Positions 12,572 to 20,657 of a DNA stretch of 64,000 bases are shown here, in pieces (position 1 is the first letter of the stretch; every line of letters begins with the position of its first letter). Origin of the DNA: Halocafeteria seosinensis (lineage: Eukaryota; Sar; Bigyra; Bicosoecida); assembly GCA_001687465.1 (NCBI GenBank), contig LVLI01000251.1, positions 93,652-157,651 on the forward strand. The letters run 5' to 3'. Both the position numbers and the translations under genes were made by a program. The notes under the pieces were generated by a model. That model was given only the letters and a program-made list of their open reading frames with translations, was not told where the DNA came from and did not search any database.

Positions 12572-12943
12572 TCACACATAGATTCCTGCCCAGAGAGCCA
12601 GGAAAAGCATTCCTGACCCAAGACAAATGGAGGCCACCACCGCTGAGGCCATCTCCTTCCAAAAGTGTCGTACAACTTTCGCTTCTACATCTGGCTGCAA
12701 AAATAGGTTGATCCAATCTGATAATATCCCCCCTTTGGACTCTACGGGCTTATTCGCATCGCCGCCGCTGTTATTCTTGCGTTTTGCTGGGCTCCCATGA
12801 GCTGAATTCGATTCCAGCGGAATGCGTTCCACCGTCCCTATGAAGAAGTAAATGGTTGCCATGAATCCACAAAGTAATAAGACGCCCGCCAGAGGAGCAA
12901 ATAATTCCCTAGGAACCGGTGGTGCGTACACTGTAGCTACCAT
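12572..12943 (-). CDS. TMEM258/Ost5-like oligosaccharyltransferase subunit
   Basis: Intronless, 123 residues. Two membrane helices, about 14-36 and 98-120, match the small oligosaccharyltransferase subunit TMEM258/Ost5, which helps transfer N-glycans to nascent proteins in the ER. The C-terminus KEMASAVVASICLGSGMLFL then ALWAGIYV corresponds to the highly conserved TMEM258 ending ([21 protein letters not shown] in the family, from memory). TMEM258 is about 79 residues; here a polar insert of about 45 residues (SNSAHGSPAKRKNNSGGDAN and following) separates the helices. The ATG at 12943 is the only sensible start. The gene ends about 100 bp from the convergent end of the large gene. Confidence 0.8.
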   Translation of the reverse strand: MVATVYAPPVPRELFAPLAGVLLLCGFMATIYFFIGTVERIPLESNSAHGSPAKRKNNSGGDANKPVESKGGILSDWINLFLQPDVEAKVVRHFWKEMASAVVASICLGSGMLFLALWAGIYV

Positions 12944-13407
12944 ATTGCTTATAGCTTCGCCTGTGGACGCAAACCAAAGTATCTACTGTCGGCCACTGTT
13001 GATCGTTCCTTCACCTCGGGTATTCGCTTACCTTGTTTCTTTTCTCGTGTAACTAGATCTGCATCAAAGATCGAAATTGTACGTACCAATCCATACACAG
13101 AGTGTAACCGGCTGCTGTTTAACTGTAGCTGTAGAGTCTCATGACTGGCGGCTGCCAGCCGGGCCGGGCGGGCCCGGGCTTGTAGCCCGGTGTCAGGCAC
13201 AACGTGACAAAGTGTCACAGGCTGTGTCACAGAGTTGTGCTCCCACTTGAAGGAATTCAAAGAGCTACTTCCAGTATATTTGGTGGTCGAACTAGCAAAG
13301 CAATTACCGCAGGGCGTGTGACTGTCCGCGCTGTTACTTTGTTGTTCTGAGGCCACACCAGTGCTGCACGTACATGTATTCCCCAAAGCTTGCGGAGGGA
13401 ATCAAGT
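12944..13407. other. divergent intergenic region with a GC-rich palindrome
   Basis: This separates TMEM258 (minus) from the first TTL-like gene (plus). At about 13158-13190 there is a strongly GC-rich, partly self-complementary tract (GGGCGGGCCCGGGC). Both flanking genes start here, so promoters for both must lie within about 460 bp. No specific motif can be assigned. Confidence 0.35.
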
Positions 13408-14925
13408 ATGCTTACAAAGTGGATGGCTCCGTTCATTATAGCAATGATGATTCTTTCTCCTGAGGACTCTGCGCGAGCTACTATTTTAGGGGCAAGTACG
13501 ACGTCCTTGGTTGCAGGGAAAGAAACGACGGATGCTGTACTAAACCAAATCGATCGGCTCTGGAGAGATTCGAAGAAAGATGAGAGAGTGAGGTTGCGCT
13601 GGGCTTTGGCAGGTGCCTCGAACAAGTACAACCGAGTCTACAATGACGTGAAAGATACCCTGGCTCTTCACTTTAACATGGTTGAAGACACAAAACGTTT
13701 CAATATTCTTTTCGATATATCTATAGACACGAAGCAGATCCTGAAACTTCCTGGTTGGAATGGAGAGGAGCACATCTTTTCCAAGGTGGCTCCTAACACT
13801 CGAGTGTTACGTATTCCCAACCTTCAGTTCGAAACTGCAAACAGGAGCAGACTATGTGAAATATCAAACAGAGGCTTTAGAGAAACAGGGTTAAGAATAG
13901 CTCCACCGTGCTTTGATGGGCCTGTTAAAGATCTCCAGAGTGCGATGCAACTTTTCTCATCGACCAAAGCATGGATCTTTAAAAAGTACGGTACTTCGGG
14001 TGGAAAGGGTCAACAAATCGTTCCCAGAAACACCTTGCAAAGTTACATTGCAGAAGAAGGTGTCCTACAAGCCCTAATTGAACCAGTTCCGTTGTACGGT
14101 AGAAAGGCTGACTTACGCATTTACGCCGTTATTTGTTCCTTTGATCCTCCGCGGATATACATCTCTAGAAACGGATATGTTCGTATAGGCTCAAAGGACA
14201 TGTCCAAGCCAACGAACTTCGGTTATGTTTCGCGAACGGGACAAGAAATATACCATCAGACTCGTGCTTCCGAACAAACGCTTTCGTCAATTTCAACTCT
14301 AGGGCACTACTGGAGTTTGCTCAGGTCCATAGGAATAAATGTGAATAGACTATGGAAGAGGCTGAAGAAAAAGATTGCACTAGCATTCTTGCTCTCAGGT
14401 CAAAACAAGTTTGGTTGCAAGACAAACAAAGTTCCGTACCCGTGCGGGTCGGCCACAGCGGCGGTAACAATTGATGTCATCATTGCTAGCACTGGAGAGC
14501 CGTTTATAATGGAAATTATGACTTCCGCTGGCAATTTCAAACCGCCAGGGACATTTGGCCAGTTGCATGGCGGCATCGAAGCTCGAAAGGCCCTGTGGGG
14601 GGGATATGCTTTACAGATGTCAGCACTGACAGAAAAGCACATGCGCATAAAGCATTTGAGTTATTTAAGAAATACAAACGTTACGAGTCTACTACGACAA
14701 CTTCGCAAGTATTCGGTTGAGGAAGGTGTAAGACTGTTGACTGATATGACAGTAGAGAGACAGTTCTCTTGTCATGTAAACTACGAGAGCATTTTACCAT
14801 CCTTAACTTGGAATGGCTTCTCGAAGTTCATTGGCCCAGATGAGGAGATTCTCTATGAAATCCACCGGCACCTGTCGATATTGAGCGGATTTTCTAAGAG
14901 TTCATGCGTTCAGTTCAAGTTTTGA
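13408..14925 (+). CDS. secreted tubulin-tyrosine-ligase-like protein, paralogue A
   Basis: Intronless, 505 residues, start at the ATG at 13408. The first residues (MLTKWMAPFIIAMMILSPEDSARA) look like a cleavable signal peptide. The body carries the ATP-grasp fold signature of the TTL/TTLL family: KKYGTSGGKGQQ (about 192-203), ADLRIYAVICSFDPPRIYIS (about 234-253), the VNRLWKRLKKKIAL helix, and TIDVIIASTGEPFIMEIM (about 354-371). The terminal E-x-N metal-binding motif of active family members reads EIM, so Glu is kept and Asn lost. Six cysteines are shared with paralogues B and C, including SPPCF/APPCF, FGCKTN, the Cys about 8 residues further on, and the C-terminal C-x-x-FKF, which fits disulfide bonding in the secretory pathway. 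TTL enzymes normally ligate amino acids to tubulin in the cytosol; a secretory member needs another substrate. Family call firm, function unknown. Confidence 0.8.
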   Translation: MLTKWMAPFIIAMMILSPEDSARATILGASTTSLVAGKETTDAVLNQIDRLWRDSKKDERVRLRWALAGASNKYNRVYNDVKDTLALHFNMVEDTKRFNILFDISIDTKQILKLPGWNGEEHIFSKVAPNTRVLRIPNLQFETANRSRLCEISNRGFRETGLRIAPPCFDGPVKDLQSAMQLFSSTKAWIFKKYGTSGGKGQQIVPRNTLQSYIAEEGVLQALIEPVPLYGRKADLRIYAVICSFDPPRIYISRNGYVRIGSKDMSKPTNFGYVSRTGQEIYHQTRASEQTLSSISTLGHYWSLLRSIGINVNRLWKRLKKKIALAFLLSGQNKFGCKTNKVPYPCGSATAAVTIDVIIASTGEPFIMEIMTSAGNFKPPGTFGQLHGGIEARKALWGGYALQMSALTEKHMRIKHLSYLRNTNVTSLLRQLRKYSVEEGVRLLTDMTVERQFSCHVNYESILPSLTWNGFSKFIGPDEEILYEIHRHLSILSGFSKSSCVQFKF

Positions 14926-14935
14926 TATGATCCGA

Positions 14936-15470
14936 TAACGTTGGAAGAGTTCAACCAGGATATGGCAAGATGAGCTCCCTGCTCACACCGTTGCACGAGC
15001 CAAGCTGTCCACGAAGGCAGGAGGACTAGGGATAGTCATCTCGGACCACGCAGCAGAAGCATCGCATATCGCCGGGGCGATCGACGCGTCAAAAACGATC
15101 CAACAAGTGACAGAAGATGAGCAGGATCTACTCGCGCAATACCGCTGCCATGCCTCGCGGAGAGTCAGAACGCGCCGCAGGAAACAATCAGACTCCCGGA
15201 TGCGAGCTACAAAGGCTACTGGAGCAAAACGAAGCTGCAGTAACACCTGGGCAAGAAGTTGCAGAGAGTAGCTACACGAACCCTGAAAGTGACGCTGACC
15301 CCACAGCAGAAAGCGTTGCTGATACCTTGCCAAGCGGACGGAGCAGCTGCAGGGCTATATACGCAGCGCCAAAGAAGGGATTTGCATTAACCGACACCGA
15401 GTAAGTGGTAGCAGTGCGCGTGCGCCTAGGGCTACCGGCCATCCCGTGAATGAACACCAGACACAAATCT
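14936..15470 (+). pseudogene. remnant of a non-LTR retrotransposon reverse transcriptase (C-terminal part)
   Basis: Between two TTL-like genes, one frame (about 14936-15271) reads DELPAHTVARAKLSTKAGGL then GIVISDHAAEASHIAGAI. This matches the post-catalytic segment of LINE-type reverse transcriptases (arLP...GGLGl...a.aAylas). A second frame continues it at about 15310-15460 with LPSGRSSCRAIYAAPKKGFA, LTDTE, stop, VVAVRVRLGLPA, the family's fnalPt...f.l.d.eF..alR.RLGL region with a stop where an aromatic is expected. A frameshift plus an in-frame stop show it is dead. No 5' part, poly(A) tail or target-site duplication is evident. Confidence 0.55.
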
Positions 15471-15471
15471 G

Positions 15472-16067
15472 GTCGAACACAAGGTCTGTCGTTTCATCCT
15501 CTAATGGCCTAGTTACATGGACGATGATATTGGCTTATCTTGCCCTGCAGCGCAAAGTGTGAGAGGACATGTACAACCAGTGTGTGTGTGTGTGTGTGGT
15601 AGGTCAAAATCGTCGTTGTGGCATAGCGAAAGACAATTCACATGTATGGGCATTCCTCGTTTACCACAAATCATAGGCTCGATAGCAACAACTGCCCTCT
15701 TTCATTAATACCTTCTCTACAAACAGCAAGGAGTCTGCGGCGCTCTGTGCTTGGCAGGTTTTCCGGTCCGGGACGGAGACGGGCCATACCTGCTACTTTG
15801 TGGAGAATCCTGTAGGAAACGCTATGATGGCGAGTTGTGGACGTTTTCCAGCTTTTGGCCTGATTCATGTCCTCAATTCCACTTACACTGTTGTCCTACT
15901 GAACTCCTATATGTGTAAGCAATACTTGTAGCAACCTGTTATTGCCTTGAAGGAAAACGCTGTAGACTGTACCAAGTACTGATATGGTGGTGCTTCCTTT
16001 CAAGCGGGATTGCTAACGATTCATAAGCTTATACCAGTCGCCAAGGATTCTTTGTGAGGGACTTTAC
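15472..16067. other. intergenic upstream of paralogue B, with a short (TG)n tract
   Basis: A (TG)9-10 microsatellite lies at about 15580-15598. Frames here have no recognisable content. The region may include further decayed retrotransposon sequence but I cannot show it. Confidence 0.35.
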
Positions 16068-17705
16068 ATGATGCGAACTCCCATATTTATTATTCTACTC
16101 GCTATTGTGACCACACCTGTGGCTTTTTTGGGCTACAAGATCGCCGAATTAAAGCAGCAAAGTGAGTATGCGCGTGTGGCTTATATTGGAAGCAACGAAC
16201 AGACATTAGCAGAACATGAAATTGGAAGCCGAGGAGTTGCTAGTAATGGGAATGGGGAAGCAACTCTGCCAACACAGTCCTCATCGATTTCGCATACTCA
16301 TGACGAAAATTTCTGGCAGGAGTTATCCAGAAGCATTGGCCACACATTGACTGCCGTCGTAGGGTATCAGAAGGCTCCTCTCCGCTGGGCGCTGGACGGG
16401 AGCTCAGGCCAGTACCGACGAGTACATGACGACCTCGCGAGCACCCTGAAACTACACTTTGGGATGATTGAAGACGCACTGCGCTATAATATTCTCTTTG
16501 ATGCAACAGAAGAACCACTTAACATGCAGAGTCTAGCTAGTTGGGAGCATGAAAGACAGATCCTCTCTTCGGCGGGCCCGCAAACACGAGTACTCAGAAT
16601 TCCAGGGCTCCAACGCGAATTGGTTAGCGTAGCCAGACAATGTGAAGTGTCGGAGAAAAGCTTCACGGACACTGGAATCAGGCTGTCACCTCCTTGCTTT
16701 ATGGGTCCAGTGCGAAACCTCCACGAAGCTATGGGAGCATTCCCTCATATTACCAGTTGGGCATTTGTCGAGAATACGACTGGTGGCCACGAATACTTCG
16801 GACAGGACACCATGCAGATTTCAATCCAAAAAAGCGGAATTCTTCAATCTCTGCCAGACCCCGCTCCTCTATTCGGGAAAAGAGCGCAATTGCGTGTCTA
16901 CGTAGTTGTGGCTTCCCTGGATCCACCCCGGATTTATATCTCCCGTGATGGATACGTTCAAGTGGACTCAGACATGGCGCAGTCTGGTGATTTCCAAAAC
17001 ATCGCCAAAGTCCATACGAACCAATTTATCCCACAGACGCTAGCTTCAGAGCAGAAGATGGCCTCCGCGGCAACTACAGGGCATTATTGGAGCATGCTTC
17101 ACTCTCGTGGCCTTGACGTGGACAAGATATGGACAATACTCCAGAAGAAGATAGCTTTGAAGATTCTCCTATCTAATAATAACGTTTTCGGTTGTAAGAC
17201 AAACCCGATTTCGTATCGCTGTGGTAGAACAACGCTGTTACTCTTAATGGATATAATCGTTGATAAAACAGGAGATCCGTTCATCATGCGAACGACCTCT
17301 AACCCCGGAAAGCTAGAGCCCACCAAAGCGGAGCAGCTGCTGAGTATTGGTATTGAATCACGAAGAGGATTATGGGGTGGCTATGCTTTGCAAATGTCAC
17401 CATTAATTGAGCCGAGGCTGCGTATCAGCTTCCTAAAATGGCTCCAAGATAACGATTCCGCCAAGAAATTGCAACAACTCCGCAAGTACTCTGTTGAAGA
17501 AGCCGTTGAGCTTCTTGCCGATGCTGCAGTCGAGAGCAGATTTGCCTGTAGTGTCAATTACGAAGAGATCCTTCCAACATTTGGGAACGAAGATATCTTC
17601 GCGCGGTATCTTCATGCAGATGATAAGTTACTATACGGTATCCACCGGAGTTATTTGGATTCCCTGGCATTTGACAGCGATTCTTGCGCTCTGTTCAAGT
17701 TCTGA
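16068..17705 (+). CDS. secreted tubulin-tyrosine-ligase-like protein, paralogue B (probably inactive)
   Basis: Intronless, 545 residues from the ATG ATG at 16068. An N-terminal hydrophobic helix (about 4-25, PIFIILLAIVTTPVAFLGYK) acts as signal peptide or type II anchor and is followed by a low-complexity stem (about 40-95). The TTL-like core follows paralogue A closely (RVLRIPGLQ, AQLRVYVVVASLDPPRIYIS, VDKIWTILQKKIALKILLS, FGCKTN, LRKYSVEEAVELL, C-terminal CALFKF). Two key features are weaker: the glycine-rich ATP loop is altered (VENTTGGHEYFG), and the metal-binding Glu of E-x-N is replaced by Arg (FIMRTTSN). I infer loss of catalysis with retention of fold and cysteines, a pseudoenzyme. 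It lies 1.1 kb downstream of paralogue A in the same direction. Confidence 0.75.
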   Translation: MMRTPIFIILLAIVTTPVAFLGYKIAELKQQSEYARVAYIGSNEQTLAEHEIGSRGVASNGNGEATLPTQSSSISHTHDENFWQELSRSIGHTLTAVVGYQKAPLRWALDGSSGQYRRVHDDLASTLKLHFGMIEDALRYNILFDATEEPLNMQSLASWEHERQILSSAGPQTRVLRIPGLQRELVSVARQCEVSEKSFTDTGIRLSPPCFMGPVRNLHEAMGAFPHITSWAFVENTTGGHEYFGQDTMQISIQKSGILQSLPDPAPLFGKRAQLRVYVVVASLDPPRIYISRDGYVQVDSDMAQSGDFQNIAKVHTNQFIPQTLASEQKMASAATTGHYWSMLHSRGLDVDKIWTILQKKIALKILLSNNNVFGCKTNPISYRCGRTTLLLLMDIIVDKTGDPFIMRTTSNPGKLEPTKAEQLLSIGIESRRGLWGGYALQMSPLIEPRLRISFLKWLQDNDSAKKLQQLRKYSVEEAVELLADAAVESRFACSVNYEEILPTFGNEDIFARYLHADDKLLYGIHRSYLDSLAFDSDSCALFKF

Positions 17706-18281
17706 TTTATGTTTATTGTATTTATTCTACCGGGAGAGCTATAATAAAAATCCGGCTATAACAGCGACTGCCCATGCTTCCTGGTTCAGTGCATGAGTGG
17801 TTGGCATTTGACGAAGTCGCGAAGTGTGTCAACTGTCTCTTTCGTTGTCGTTAATTGGAAAGTTTAGAATGTTGGTGCATACCTACCCAAACTTTATTCG
17901 TGCCAACATGTTAACACGTCATTGAATCCTTCCATCCACTCGTATAGTTTTTCATCGTTTGCGCTGCCTCTCTCCGAACAGCGGGCCCGTCGCTGCCAGA
18001 CAGGGGCGCCAGCTGTTACCCAAGTAGCGGCTCACATCCAACTGCTGGTGGCCCATCAGTCACATATTCGTCGTCGTTGTGATACTGTCTGAGCATTCAC
18101 ACCAGAAGACTCAGCATCCCTTTGAACTATCGCCCGCTTCTTCAAGCTATACATTGGCACGATAACATCAGACGACCTCATGCGCCAATACAATGCTAGT
18201 GCTCGCTTGACCTTTGCACGTACCGAAACATATTGAGTGAACTAAATCCTGAACAGTATGGGCCAGTATCAAAGTAGGTAT
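17706..18281. other. convergent intergenic region with a dispersed-repeat fragment
   Basis: This lies between the convergent 3' ends of paralogues B and C. At 17976-17995 there is a GC-rich 20-mer whose reverse complement occurs exactly at 59946-59965, with partial similarity beyond it. It is probably a fragment of an unidentified dispersed repeat. No gene is seen. Confidence 0.35.
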
Positions 18282-19838
18282 TCAGAACTTCAACTGAACG
18301 CAAGATCGTTGAGGATACCGCACGGAACTCAAGTATTCTCGATAAATATCATACAACAGCCTTTCATCTGGCCCGATATACGATGAAAACTCCCGTCTGT
18401 CGCCGAACGCCGGCAAAATGTTATCGTAGTTCACATGACACGAAAATTGAGCCTCTACTGCCATGTCAGCCAACAGCCTTATACTATCCTCAATTGAATA
18501 ATTGCGGAGCTGTTGGAGTGCATCCATAATGTTGGCTCTCTGTAGCCACTCCAAAGCCTCGACACGGATACGAGTTTCAGTTAGCGGTGACATTTGCAGA
18601 GCATATCCTCCCCATAGCGCTTTACGTGCTTCAATACCATTATACAACCACTTATAAGCTCCTGGTGGCTTGAAGTTTGCTGGGCCAGTCATAGTCTCCA
18701 TGACGAAAGGCTCCCCCTTCTTGTCAATTATGACGTCGATAGTGACCGACGCTGTTGCCGTCCCACAGCGGTATGGAATTTGGTTTGTTTTGCAGCCAAA
18801 GCGATTTTGTCCGGAAATTAGGAACTGCAGTGCAACTTTTCTTTTGATTCTTCTCCACACACGATGCACATTGAGCCCACGTGAGCGCAAAACGGCCCAG
18901 TAGTGCCCAAGCGTTGTTATCGAGGATAGCCGTTGTTCCGAGGCAAGAACCTGTTGGTAGGCGTTTCTGCCTTCACCGAAGATGTAGTGGAAATTGGTGG
19001 GTTCAGAAACGTCTGCCGACCCTATACGAACATATCCATGTCGAGAGATGTATATGCGAGGAGGGTCAAATGAGCCAATAACAGCGTAGAGGCGTATATC
19101 AGCCTTTCTACCGTACAAAGGCACCGGTTCAACTAGAGCTTGTAGCACACCCTTACGCATTACTTTGTATTTTAAGGTATCCGACCGGAAGAGCGTTTGC
19201 CCCTCTCCTCCTGAAAACCCGTCCTCCTTGAAGAGCCAGCTGCTAACTTCCGGAAATTGCCGCATTGTGTTCTGGAGATCCCGAATGGGTCCGACGAAGC
19301 ATGGTGGGGATATCCTTAACCCGGTTGCTTGGAAACCTTGGTTTGACACTTGGCACAATCTGCCTCTACTGGCGGTTTCGAATCGCAAGTTAGGGATGCT
19401 TAGTACGCGCGTGTTAGGGGATAGCTTGGAAAATATGTGTTTCACTCCTTTCCACCCGGCAAGTTTCATAAGCTGACTGGTATCCTTGGAAATATCGAAG
19501 AGAATGTTAAAGTTTTTGCGGTCCTCCACCATGCCGTAGTGTAACTCAAGCGTATCTTTTATGTCTTGATGAATATCCTTGTAATTGCCGGACACGCCTG
19601 CGAGGGCCCAGCGTAATGGCGCTCCCGTGTTTTGCTGGAGTTGATGCGGTGCCAACAGCCCATGCTTTCCTGTTTCGTTGGAGATTCTCGCCTCATAACG
19701 TAAAAGAGCGCTAGTCGGGACGCAATAAGCTCCATTCAATACTGCCATTATGAACGAGAAAGTAGCGAGTATGTGCCATGTAGGACTAGGTTGTGTCCGC
19801 GAGGCATCTGGTATTGGTATTTTAGGTTGATACATCAC
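18282..19838 (-). CDS. secreted tubulin-tyrosine-ligase-like protein, paralogue C
   Basis: Intronless, 518 residues, convergent to paralogue B. A hydrophobic segment at about 22-43 (WHILATFSFIMAVLNGAYCV) is a signal peptide or anchor preceded by a 20-residue polar leader. The core aligns with paralogue A throughout: RWALAGVSGNYKDIHQDIKD, KEDGFSGGEGQTL, ADIRLYAVIGSFDPPRIYIS, VHRVWRRIKRKVALQFLIS, FGCKTNQIPYRCG, TIDVIIDKKGEPFVMETM and the final CVQLKF. Metal-ligand motif is ETM, so Glu is kept and Asn lost as in A. C is visibly closer to A than to B. Secretory location is inferred from the N-terminus and the conserved cysteines; the acceptor substrate is unknown. Confidence 0.8.
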   Translation of the reverse strand: MMYQPKIPIPDASRTQPSPTWHILATFSFIMAVLNGAYCVPTSALLRYEARISNETGKHGLLAPHQLQQNTGAPLRWALAGVSGNYKDIHQDIKDTLELHYGMVEDRKNFNILFDISKDTSQLMKLAGWKGVKHIFSKLSPNTRVLSIPNLRFETASRGRLCQVSNQGFQATGLRISPPCFVGPIRDLQNTMRQFPEVSSWLFKEDGFSGGEGQTLFRSDTLKYKVMRKGVLQALVEPVPLYGRKADIRLYAVIGSFDPPRIYISRHGYVRIGSADVSEPTNFHYIFGEGRNAYQQVLASEQRLSSITTLGHYWAVLRSRGLNVHRVWRRIKRKVALQFLISGQNRFGCKTNQIPYRCGTATASVTIDVIIDKKGEPFVMETMTGPANFKPPGAYKWLYNGIEARKALWGGYALQMSPLTETRIRVEALEWLQRANIMDALQQLRNYSIEDSIRLLADMAVEAQFSCHVNYDNILPAFGDRREFSSYIGPDERLLYDIYREYLSSVRYPQRSCVQLKF

Positions 19839-19925
19839 AATTCCTGAATAATACCCTCAATGAAGGCCACTGGTAAAGCATTAAGTGCATGCTATGCCCC
19901 TAGCTGCGCAATATTCCTGTAAAAT

Positions 19926-20657
19926 AGCTAGAAACTGCTAAATAAAGTTGTCCAACCTGGTACGAAATTTTTGGGTAACGGAGTCCGGGTTAAACAGGCT
20001 GGTGTGTGATTCAACTTCAACTATAGCAAGTGCCGCTCTAGTAGCGCTCTACTCGTACAATGTATTGGGCATTACTAAGCGCAACCACTTGCAACACATG
20101 CTACAATCACTCCTCTGCACCAGACAGCTTAGGCGCAATCGAAGACACACACACACACACACACACACACATGTGACAGATAGCCCAGCGGCCAGGAAGT
20201 TGACCGCATCCTCTTAACTCTTTGGCTTTTGAGCCGGAGTCCGGGTAGCAGGAATATTCATCCTTTGGGATTCCTTCGAGTCACCTGCAGGAGTATCTCC
20301 GTTTTAGTCGGTATACGGGTTAGCATGTTTAGCAGACAATAGCACATCCCAAGACAGCCGGTACTTTGTCAGCACTGCCCAAGCAGTTCGTGTTTCTTGG
20401 GTTCACAGTGAACCGTTCAATCAGTGAGTCAGTGCCACTGGCCACACCCTCCACTTCACAAAGCATCTACAGGATGGCCTCAACGATTGAATAGCTAAAT
20501 TCTCCTCTGTTTTGATTATAGCTATCATGCATTCAATTTATTCATGCCGTCGCATTGATACGTCTTATGGGATGGCTTCTCCCTCTAATGGGCGGTCTTT
20601 TAAGTTTGAGCGGGAACCTTGATGTATTGTTGGCCTAGATTTTGGGGTCTCCTCAAC
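19926..20657 (+). promoter_or_regulatory. duplicated upstream region of the anchor/stem gene, interrupted by an insertion
   Basis: Segments at 19926-19978 and about 20410-20657 match, in inverted orientation, the sequence upstream of the paralogous gene starting at 30265 (about 30690-30600 and 30500-30266). Shared words include GCTAAATAAA.TTGTCC, GGCCACACC, CTTCACAAAGCA, GGCCTCAACGA.TGAATA, TTTTGATTATA.CTATCAT and TTATTCATGCC.TCGCATTG. Conservation outside coding sequence means the promoter was duplicated together with the N-terminal coding part. No specific transcription-factor site can be named. Confidence 0.6.
19979..20246. mobile_element. insertion of about 256 bp flanked by a 12-bp direct repeat
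   Basis: CGGAGTCCGGGT occurs at 19979-19990 and again at 20235-20246. The paralogous upstream region near 30.6 kb runs through the same point without the intervening sequence, so this copy probably gained an insert. The insert holds a (CA)n microsatellite (about 20145-20170) followed by 48 bp that recur at about 59875-59920 with 41 of 48 identical bases, again directly after a (CA)n tract. This is consistent with a short non-autonomous element such as a SINE. No tRNA-type promoter or tail was identified. Confidence 0.45.

Noticed and set aside
13155-13190. GC-rich palindromic tract as a transcription terminator
   Set aside because: It lies upstream of two divergent genes in a eukaryote; no terminator role can be argued.
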